Shown here: positions 1 through 6,046 of the stretch, piece by piece
Layout: the number at the start of each line of letters is the position of its first letter
Position numbering within the stretch: the first letter of the stretch is position 1
Assembly (NCBI GenBank): GCA_019187365.1
Contig: JABARE010000013.1
Coordinates: 62,001-126,000, forward strand
Length of the DNA: 64,000 nucleotides
Direction: 5' to 3'
Source of the DNA: Saprospiraceae bacterium
Lineage (GTDB): Bacteria > Bacteroidota > Bacteroidia > Chitinophagales > Saprospiraceae
Program-made: the position numbers and the translations under genes
The notes under the pieces: generated by a model
Told to the model about the DNA's origin: nothing
The model's input: the letters and a program-made list of their open reading frames with translations, nothing else
Databases searched by the model: none

Positions 1-56
1 ATTGGTTTTTTACATTTCTTTTACAAATATTTTAAAGCCATTAATAAGTAAACGAC

Positions 57-1541
57 ATGAGTCCGCAAGACAACCTCCCTTTTCTCGAGCAACAGCTTGC
101 CGCTTTGGAGCCCGAAGCCAGGTCATTGGAACCGGATGCCCGGCAGCGCGCCGAATGGATGGCCCAGCTTCAGCGCGAAACCGACGCCTTCATCGGAGGG
201 CTTGAGCACGGCAAGGCTTACCGCAAAGCAGGGCCCATGACCGGCATCCTGGAGTCCTTGCGCCAAATGACGGGGCCGGTTCCTCTGGATGAAGTCCTTT
301 ACGAATTGAGGGAGGGCATGCTGGCCAAAGGGCTCAACCCTGCGTCCGGAGGGCACCTGGCCTACATTCCTGGAGGCGGTATCTTTGCCGGGGCGATGGG
401 CGATTTCCTCGCTGCCGTGTACAACCAATACGCGGGGGTGTATTATGGAGGGCCTGGTGCTGTCAAGATCGAAAACGAATTGCTGCGATGGCTTTGTCGT
501 ATGATGGCTTATCCGGCCGGCAGCCTTGGCAACCTCACCAGCGGTGGTTCCGTGGCCAACCTCATTGCCCTGGTGACCGCCCGGGAGGCCCATGGTCTCC
601 AGGTATCAGACCTTGCCAAATGCTGCATTTACCTTACCAGCCAGGTACACCACTGTGTGCACAAAGCCATCCGGATCGCCGGCCTCTCCTCAGTCAGGAT
701 CCAGACCATCCCAACCGACAGCCATTTTCGCATGGATTCGGAAATGCTGCAACGCCAGGTTGCACAGGACCGGATGGCAGGACTCCGCCCCTTTCTGGTC
801 GTTGCATCTGCCGGAACCACCGACACCGGGGCCATAGACCCCCTGGATGCCATTGCAGACTGCTGTGTGGCAAACGGAATCTGGTTCCACGTCGACGCTG
901 CTTATGGTGGTTTTTTCGCATTGAGCCGGCTGTCTTACCCCAACGGCAAAAAAGTCAGCGAGGTCTTTCGGGGACTTTCCCGCTCAGACAGCGTGGCCAT
1001 TGATCCTCATAAAGGACTTTTCCTTCCCTACGGGCTCGGCGCTGTGCTCATCCGGGATGTGGCCTCCCAATATAAGGCACATTATTACCGTGCAGCCTAC
1101 ATGCAGGATGCTTTTGCTGCCCAGGAGGAACTCAGTCCTGCTGACCTCTCTCCGGAAATGACCAAACACTTCCGGGGCCTCCGCCTTTGGCTGCCACTGA
1201 GGTTATACGGACTGGCTCCCTTCGTCGCCAACCTCGACGAGAAAATCCTGTTGTGCAGATACTTTTACCATAAGGTGCAGGCCATGGGACTCGAGACCGG
1301 CCCCTATCCCGATACATCGATCTGCATTTTCCGCTTTGCCCCACCTGGCGAAGACGCCAACGAGGCTACGCGGGCCCTGCTCGACCGCGTGGTCGATGAT
1401 GGCCGCGTTTTTCTGTCGTCGACCACGCTCGAAGGCCAATTTTGGATCCGGCTCGCCGTATTGAGCTTCCGCACCCACCTTTCAACCATAAAAATCTGCC
1501 TAGAGGTGCTGCAAAATGCCTTGAACAGCAGCAAATTCTGA
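57..1541 (+). CDS. PLP-dependent group II decarboxylase (aromatic-L-amino-acid decarboxylase family)
   Basis: This 494-residue protein has the length and motif order of group II pyridoxal-phosphate decarboxylases, which remove the alpha-carboxyl group of amino acids such as tryptophan, tyrosine, DOPA or glutamate in the cytoplasm. Visible motifs are TSGGSVANL near residue 161, the ASAGTTDTGAIDP segment, HVDAAYGG, and DPHKGL, whose lysine at residue 319 should form the Schiff base with PLP. The substrate cannot be read from sequence; the general fold resembles the aromatic decarboxylase branch more than glutamate decarboxylase. The ATG at 57 is the first in-frame start, preceded by an A+T-rich leader. 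It stands alone ahead of the rpsF operon, which has its own promoter. Confidence 0.88.
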   Translation: MSPQDNLPFLEQQLAALEPEARSLEPDARQRAEWMAQLQRETDAFIGGLEHGKAYRKAGPMTGILESLRQMTGPVPLDEVLYELREGMLAKGLNPASGGHLAYIPGGGIFAGAMGDFLAAVYNQYAGVYYGGPGAVKIENELLRWLCRMMAYPAGSLGNLTSGGSVANLIALVTAREAHGLQVSDLAKCCIYLTSQVHHCVHKAIRIAGLSSVRIQTIPTDSHFRMDSEMLQRQVAQDRMAGLRPFLVVASAGTTDTGAIDPLDAIADCCVANGIWFHVDAAYGGFFALSRLSYPNGKKVSEVFRGLSRSDSVAIDPHKGLFLPYGLGAVLIRDVASQYKAHYYRAAYMQDAFAAQEELSPADLSPEMTKHFRGLRLWLPLRLYGLAPFVANLDEKILLCRYFYHKVQAMGLETGPYPDTSICIFRFAPPGEDANEATRALLDRVVDDGRVFLSSTTLEGQFWIRLAVLSFRTHLSTIKICLEVLQNALNSSKF

Positions 1542-1557
1542 AAAAATGGAACTTCTT

Positions 1558-1588
1558 TTGGGGGACTAAGGAAAACTGTTTACCTTTG
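1558..1588 (+). promoter_or_regulatory. Bacteroidota-type promoter of the rpsF operon
   Basis: TTG at 1558-1560, a 20-base spacer and TACCTTTG at 1581-1588 match the Bacteroidota housekeeping consensus TTG-N19-21-TAnnTTTG exactly. The predicted start of transcription, near 1595, leaves a leader of about 23 bases before rpsF. Confidence 0.75.
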
Positions 1589-1617
1589 CAGCCCTTAAAA
1601 TTTCTTTACATCAGTTT

Positions 1618-2073
1618 ATGCGCCATTTTGAAGTGAGCTTCATCGTAGATCCAGTGCTGTCGGGCGATGAGGTGCAATCGACAGCAAAAGCATACTGCGA
1701 TATGCTGAGTGCGGAAGGGGCCAAAATCGTCCACATCGACGAAATGGGCCTGCGCCAACTCGCCTACCCCCTCAACAAGCGAAATACCGGCTTGTATTAC
1801 TGTGTCGAATTCGCCACCGAAAGTCCTACCATGATCGCTAAGGTGGAACTGGCCATGAAACGGGACGACCGCATTCTGCGTTTCCTCACCGTCAAACTCG
1901 ACAAGTACGGCATCAAGTACAACGAAGACAAGAGGGCTGGCAAGATCGGTCGTAAAAACCGCAAGGAAAAGCCGGTTGAAGTGGTATCGCGTCCAGCCGC
2001 AGCAGTACCTCCTCCTCCTCCCCCGCCTCCTCCCGTCGTCGTTCCGGAAATCGCAGCCTCGGAAGAAGAATAA
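1618..2073 (+). CDS. rpsF: 30S ribosomal protein S6
   Basis: The first ~100 residues are ribosomal protein S6 (MRHFEVSFIVDP start, then the TGLYYCVEF and ILRFLTVKLDK strands), which binds the 16S rRNA central domain together with S18. Gene order rpsF-rpsR-rplI, with short gaps, confirms the call. At 151 residues it is longer than the usual S6 of about 95-135. The extra C-terminal tail is basic, then carries nine consecutive prolines (codons near 2007-2033), then ends in an acidic EIAASEEE. Such a proline run would be expected to need elongation factor P for efficient translation. The ATG at 1618 follows a consensus promoter. Confidence 0.95.
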   Translation: MRHFEVSFIVDPVLSGDEVQSTAKAYCDMLSAEGAKIVHIDEMGLRQLAYPLNKRNTGLYYCVEFATESPTMIAKVELAMKRDDRILRFLTVKLDKYGIKYNEDKRAGKIGRKNRKEKPVEVVSRPAAAVPPPPPPPPPVVVPEIAASEEE

Positions 2074-2094
2074 TCACCCAGCAAGCAAAACATC

Positions 2095-2364
2095 ATGGCA
2101 ACACAAGACGAAATTAAGTTTTTGAGCAATCCTTCGATCGGGCAGCACAAAACCAAATACTGCCGGTTCAAAAAGTTCGGACTCAAGTACGTCGACTACA
2201 AAGACGACGCATTTCTCACTCAGTTTGTGAACGAACAAGGCAAACTGCTGCCGCGCAGGATCACGGGCACCTCGCTGAAATACCAGCGGAGGGTGGCCAC
2301 AGCCGTTAAACGGGCACGCCACCTGGCAATCCTCCCTTACGTTACCGATTTATTGAAACCGTAA
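2095..2364 (+). CDS. rpsR: 30S ribosomal protein S18
   Basis: An 89-residue S18, the small-subunit protein that pairs with S6 on the platform. The typical core is visible: KYCRFKKFG, then the VDYKD segment, [15 protein letters not shown] and a basic [13 protein letters not shown] tail. It lies 21 bases after rpsF and 16 bases before rplI, so the three genes form one operon. Length is normal for the family (75-95). Confidence 0.96.
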   Translation: MATQDEIKFLSNPSIGQHKTKYCRFKKFGLKYVDYKDDAFLTQFVNEQGKLLPRRITGTSLKYQRRVATAVKRARHLAILPYVTDLLKP

Positions 2365-2380
2365 CTTCAACCGCATTCCC

Positions 2381-2824
2381 ATGCAGATCATCTTACTCAA
2401 AGACATGGACAACCTCGGCGAAAAGCACGAGGTCGTCAAAGTTAAACCGGGCTACGGAAGAAACTACCTCATCCCTCAGGGCATAGCCCTGCTGGCCAAC
2501 GACACCAACCTGCGCCGTCTCGCCGAAATGAAGCGGCAGGAGGAGGCGCGCGAAAACAAGAAAGTCAACGACTACCGCCAACTCGCAGATCAGCTTCAGG
2601 GCCTGGTTCTCAAAATCGGAGCCAAGGTGGGAGCCACCGACAAGATTTTTGGCAGCGTGACCAATATCCAAATTGCGCATGCCCTCAAGGATCGGGGATT
2701 TGAAGTCGAGCGAAAAAAAATACACCTCGACGAAGAAATTAAAACAACGGGTAACTTTACAGCCACGATCGACTTCCACAAAGACGTCCAGTGCAAACTC
2801 AACCTGGAAGTCGTTGCTGAATGA
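2381..2824 (+). CDS. rplI: 50S ribosomal protein L9
   Basis: A 147-residue L9 with the diagnostic N-terminal domain (MQIILLKDMDNLGEKHEVV then VKPGYGRNYLIPQGIA), a long connecting helix rich in Lys/Glu (residues ~45-75) and the C-terminal rRNA-binding domain with GATDKIFGSVTN. It binds 23S rRNA near the L1 stalk. It is the last gene of the rpsF-rpsR-rplI operon and is followed by a hairpin terminator. Confidence 0.96.
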   Translation: MQIILLKDMDNLGEKHEVVKVKPGYGRNYLIPQGIALLANDTNLRRLAEMKRQEEARENKKVNDYRQLADQLQGLVLKIGAKVGATDKIFGSVTNIQIAHALKDRGFEVERKKIHLDEEIKTTGNFTATIDFHKDVQCKLNLEVVAE

Positions 2825-2856
2825 TAAATGGTGATTGAGTAATAGGTAATGTACTC

Positions 2857-2888
2857 CCCGGCCCGTCCCAACGCGCCGGGTTTTTTTT
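2857..2888 (+). terminator. Intrinsic terminator after rplI
   Basis: CCCGGC (2857-2862) pairs with GCCGGG (2875-2880) across a 12-base loop and is followed by eight T residues. It lies 33 bases beyond the rplI stop, so it should end the ribosomal operon. Confidence 0.75.
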
Positions 2889-2965
2889 GCTCCCTTGCAA
2901 GCATTTCGATCCCCGCAAACCCTGCCTTGCACCCATGTGTAAATGCGCTAACTTCGCACCAGACT

Positions 2966-4363
2966 ATGGGTTGTCGCATATCAATCATCTGGCCTTTCTT
3001 GTTGCTGTTCTGCCCGCTGGCAGGCCAAAACCTCATACCCAACCCGGGCTTTGAACGGTGCGACGGGTGCGATGCCAACGGATTTATGGAACTCGGAATC
3101 GGAAAGGGGGCAAACATTCCTTCCGACTGGGTTTCGGCAAGCTTTGGTTCGCCGGATATCTATTCCTCACAACCACGGTCGGGAAAGCGCCACGGCGGTT
3201 TTTTCAGCGGTTTTAAGAAGTTCGAATATTTAGCCAACCACTTTACCACTCCTTTGGAAAGGGGCGCGCGCTACCGTTTCAGCTTCTGGATTAAAAGCGA
3301 CCGCCGTTACCCACTTTATGCCCTTGACGAATTTGGAGTCTTCATACTGAATGGCGAGCCCATCTACCTTCAGACCGAACCGCTTCGACAACTCATGCCG
3401 AATTTCGTGAGCCCGGATGGTCAATTCATAGGGCCCGACACCTACTTTTCCCTGAGCTTTGAATTTGCGGCTTGTGGTGGGGAAGACCATTTTGTGGTCG
3501 GGCGCTTCAAATCTGTGGAGAAAGGCGATACGAGCTTCATCGGAGCAATCCGGCCAGCAAACCCATCCGGCGAATTGTTTTATTACATAGTCGACGATTT
3601 TGAAATGGTGCAAATTCAGGCTCCCCCTCCGGGCGACCTGCTTCCTGCACAGTTGACAATGTGCCCAGACTCTACAAAAACGCTGCGCGTTCCCGACGAA
3701 TACGCAAAGGCCAACATCATTTGGAGTACCGGTGCCACCGGCCCCGAAACGTCGTTCACCAACCAAGCCCTTGTCTGGGTGGAAGTTCGTCTGGACGATG
3801 CCTGCAACACCGTTTTGCGCGACAGCGTGATCATTGATTTCTTTCCGGAAGTCAACCTGAAAATTCTCGGTGCGGACAGCCTTTGCACCGGCGACACTCT
3901 TTTGCTGAAGGCCTTGTGCAACGGCGATTGTTTCGACCTGGTGTGGAGCAACCAGCAGACGGGCCCTACCGCAGCGGTTACCCAACCAGGCAATTACAGC
4001 GTTGTGGCCAAAACGGCATGCCGGATCATCGAAAAGAGCAAAGCAATATCCCCCAGTCTAAAATCTTTGGACGACCTGGTGCAATTTCCCAACGTGGTCC
4101 TGAGAAACGGGCAGGCTGAAAACCAGGTTTTCCGGCCCTTTATCTCCGCCAACCGGCAAAACCGGCTGCTGGCCATGGAATGGGCTGTTTACAACAGGTG
4201 GGGGCGGGAAGTTTTTTTCACCCGGGATCCGTCTGCGCAGTGGATTCCCTCCCCAAGCGAAGCACCTACCGACGCATACCTCTATCGCTGCAAGGCAACG
4301 TACCAGGATTGCGAATTGCCGGTAACCCGGAGCTTCAAGGGTACATTTAACCTGATCGACTGA
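2966..4363 (+). CDS. Secreted protein with type B (CHU_C) T9SS sorting domain
   Basis: Starting at the ATG at 2966 gives a 465-residue protein with a clear signal peptide (MGCRISIIWPFLLLFCPLAGQ). An in-frame ATG at 2849 would put 39 residues ahead of it and overlap the rplI terminator, so it is less likely. The mature N-terminus (NLIPNPGFE, then a beta-rich region to about residue 220) looks like the galactose-binding/carbohydrate-binding fold found in many Bacteroidota cell-surface proteins. A central Cys-containing Ig/PKD-like region follows. The last ~85 residues contain VYNRWGREVF and a terminal SFKGTFNLID, the pattern of the gliding-motility-associated CHU_C domain. This should direct export through the type IX system and release or attachment at the cell surface. 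Its stop overlaps the start of the next gene by one base (TGATG). Substrate or ligand unknown. Confidence 0.8.
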   Translation: MGCRISIIWPFLLLFCPLAGQNLIPNPGFERCDGCDANGFMELGIGKGANIPSDWVSASFGSPDIYSSQPRSGKRHGGFFSGFKKFEYLANHFTTPLERGARYRFSFWIKSDRRYPLYALDEFGVFILNGEPIYLQTEPLRQLMPNFVSPDGQFIGPDTYFSLSFEFAACGGEDHFVVGRFKSVEKGDTSFIGAIRPANPSGELFYYIVDDFEMVQIQAPPPGDLLPAQLTMCPDSTKTLRVPDEYAKANIIWSTGATGPETSFTNQALVWVEVRLDDACNTVLRDSVIIDFFPEVNLKILGADSLCTGDTLLLKALCNGDCFDLVWSNQQTGPTAAVTQPGNYSVVAKTACRIIEKSKAISPSLKSLDDLVQFPNVVLRNGQAENQVFRPFISANRQNRLLAMEWAVYNRWGREVFFTRDPSAQWIPSPSEAPTDAYLYRCKATYQDCELPVTRSFKGTFNLID

Positions 4364-5151
4364 TGATCTCCATCGACCTTTCCGGATACAACGCCCTGGT
4401 TTGCGGTGCCAGCCGGGGCATTGGGCGTGCCTGCGCCAGCGTACTTGCGCGTGCGGGAGCTTCTGTGGTTGCCCTTGCCCGCGATGGTGCGGAACTCGAG
4501 CGACTCATAGGCCAACTTCACGGCACGCCCGGGCAAAAACACCAATACCTGGTAGCCGATATGGGGAATCCGCTTGATCTTGATAAAAAGCTGACTCCCC
4601 TCGTCTTAGAGCATCCCTTGCACATTCTGGTAAACAATACGGGAGGGCCGCCTGGAGGCGCCATTTTGCAAGCCCGTGGCGATGCTTTCGAATCGGCATT
4701 TCGCCAACACCTGATGAGCAGTCAGGTCCTCGTTCAGAAATGCGTGCCCTCTATGGTTGCCGCCCACTACGGGCGTATCATTAACATCCTGTCCACTTCG
4801 GTGAAGCAGCCCATCGAGAACCTCGGGGTTTCCAATACGATCCGCGCCGCTGTGGCAAACTGGGCCAAAACTCTTGCAGGAGAATTGGCTGGACAGGGCA
4901 TAACGGTCAACAACGTGCTGCCGGGAGCTACCCTCACCGACCGTTTGGTTAACCTCTCCACAACTGAAGCTGAAAAACGCGGCATTTCCGTTGAATCCAT
5001 TCGCGACGAGATGTTGCACGCCATTCCCTCCCGCCGCTTTGCAACTCCCGAAGAGATCGCTCACGCCGTTGCATTCCTCTCAAGCCCGCTGGCGGCCTAT
5101 ATTACCGGGATCAACCTTCCGGTTGACGGTGGGCGCACCCGCTGCCTCTAA
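4363..5151 (+). CDS. SDR-family oxidoreductase with atypical active site
   Basis: A 262-residue Rossmann-fold protein of the short-chain dehydrogenase/reductase family. It has the dinucleotide-binding GASRGIGRA at residues ~12-20, a VNNTGGPPGG version of the NNAG motif, and a C-terminal GINLPVDGGR. The expected catalytic YxxxK is absent: the aligned segment reads VSNTIRAAV, as in the divergent FabG-like SDR subgroup that only partly matches the SDR tetrad. Whether it is an active NAD(P)H reductase is therefore uncertain. Its ATG overlaps the stop of the preceding secreted-protein gene, so the two are probably translated from one message although no functional link is obvious. Confidence 0.85.
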   Translation: MISIDLSGYNALVCGASRGIGRACASVLARAGASVVALARDGAELERLIGQLHGTPGQKHQYLVADMGNPLDLDKKLTPLVLEHPLHILVNNTGGPPGGAILQARGDAFESAFRQHLMSSQVLVQKCVPSMVAAHYGRIINILSTSVKQPIENLGVSNTIRAAVANWAKTLAGELAGQGITVNNVLPGATLTDRLVNLSTTEAEKRGISVESIRDEMLHAIPSRRFATPEEIAHAVAFLSSPLAAYITGINLPVDGGRTRCL

Positions 5152-5197
5152 ATGAAGGGCACCACGGATACGTTCATTTTGCTGCCTGGATGAAGTC

Positions 5198-5210
5198 ATT
5201 CGAGGTACCC
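5198..5210. repeat. Solo copy of the element's right-end motif
   Basis: ATTCGAGGTACCC here is identical to the inner 13 bases of the right terminal repeat at 5868-5887. It sits 72 bases left of copy 1, between the SDR gene and the element, and may be the remnant of an older or nested copy. Confidence 0.4.
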
Positions 5211-5304
5211 ATTCGGTGCGATTTACCTTATCATTTGAATAGCCCTATGCCAATTTTGCCATTGTCATGAAGCGGCCCTTTAGGGCACCTCGAATAACCC
5301 ACTA

Positions 5305-5722
5305 TTGCGCCAGTCAGACCGCACAGGCTCACCCACTCAATGAATTTAGCTTCACAATACTTCGTTGCAGCTCAGTCAGTTATCGTTCCACATAGCTTCC
5401 TTCGCTGCGCCTCGTCTTGTTTTGCTCGGGGGCTGCCTCTCTCCACTCCCTCTTGCGCCAGCCAGACCGCACAGGCTCACCCACTCAATGAATTTAGCTT
5501 CACAATCCTTCGTTGCGGTTCAGTCAGTTATTGCTCCACATAGCTTCCTTCACCGCGCCTCGTCTTGTTTTGCTTGGGGGCTGCCTCTCTTCACTCCCTC
5601 TTGCGCCAGCCAGCCCGCACAGGCTAACCCACTCAATGAATTTAGCTTCACAATCCTTCGTTGCGGTTCAGTCAGTTATTGCTCCACATAGCTTCCTTCA
5701 CCGCGCCTCGTCTTGTTTTGCT
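5305..5722. repeat. 148-bp tandem repeat array inside copy 1
   Basis: Units begin with TTGCGCCAG at 5305, 5453 and 5601, giving an exact 148-bp period twice; the third unit is cut after about 122 bases. The units differ at only a handful of positions. Reading frames through this array come from the repeat and have no protein character. The 3' part of a unit (5578-5598) is an exact 21-base reverse complement of part of the neighbouring 41-bp array (5826-5846). Confidence 0.85.
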
Positions 5723-5729
5723 AAATTCC

Positions 5730-5867
5730 TTCTGGCATCAACAGGGAGTGAAGACAGGCAGCCCTTTTCCTTCTGGCATCAAAAGGGAGTGAAGGGAGGC
5801 AGCCCTTTTCATTCTGGCATCAACAGGGAGTGAAGAGAGGCAGCCCTTTTCATTCTGGCATCAAAAC
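5730..5867. repeat. 41-bp tandem repeat array inside copy 1
   Basis: Units start with TTCTGGCATC at 5730, 5771, 5812 and 5853, an exact 41-bp period; the fourth is truncated where it runs into the right terminal repeat. The unit core (a GGGAGTGAAG segment followed by AGGCAGCCC) is the inverse of the end of the 148-bp unit, so RNA or single-stranded DNA from this element could fold into long stems. There are no unique spacers, so it is not a CRISPR. Confidence 0.85.
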
Positions 5868-5967
5868 TGGGTTATTCGAGGTACCCTTTAGAATAGGCTC
5901 GGGTTTGAGAACCTGCGATAAAAAGGCAATCAAAAGATAATAAATGGCGATGCCGGGGTAATGCCAG

Positions 5968-5995
5968 CGGTTATCGTTTTCCTAAACGATAACCG
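5968..5995 (-). terminator. Perfect 12-bp hairpin downstream of the BNR-protein gene
   Basis: CGGTTATCGTTT (5968-5979) is exactly complementary to AAACGATAACCG (5984-5995) around a TCCT loop. It lies about 50 bases beyond the stop of the minus-strand gene ending at 6047, where a terminator is expected. There is no T-tract on either side, so it could also be an mRNA 3'-end stabiliser. Confidence 0.45.
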
Positions 5996-6046
5996 GCGCG
6001 CATCTCCATAATGAATCGCGCAATGAAGCGAATCATGCAACGGGGT

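Larger units (their letters stand above)
5282..5887. repeat. Terminal-inverted-repeat element, copy 1 (606 bp)
   Basis: The ends are AGGGCACCTCGAATAACCCA (5282-5301) and TGGGTTATTCGAGGTACCCT (5868-5887), which are reverse complements with one mismatch in 20. The interior carries two tandem arrays (148-bp and 41-bp units). No believable protein is encoded. A shorter copy in the opposite orientation lies at 36058-36204 with the same ends, which shows these are element boundaries rather than chance palindromes. It resembles a non-autonomous MITE-like or intergenic repeat; no transposase for it is visible here. The motif TTTA abuts the left end of both copies, but it is not cleanly repeated at both right ends, so a target duplication is not established. 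Confidence 0.75.

Noticed and set aside
3230..3985. A 251-codon minus-strand frame opposite the type B cargo gene
   Set aside because: It is a long antisense shadow; the plus-strand frame has a signal peptide and a CHU_C domain, the minus frame has no recognisable domain.
5340..5833. Three overlapping plus-strand reading frames of 67-108 codons with similar translations
   Set aside because: They are produced by the 148-bp tandem repeat read in shifted frames; the similar peptides reflect DNA repeats, not a gene family, and there is no ribosome-binding site or domain.
5730..5887. 41-bp direct repeats as a CRISPR array
   Set aside because: Units follow each other without unique spacers, and no cas genes are in the window.
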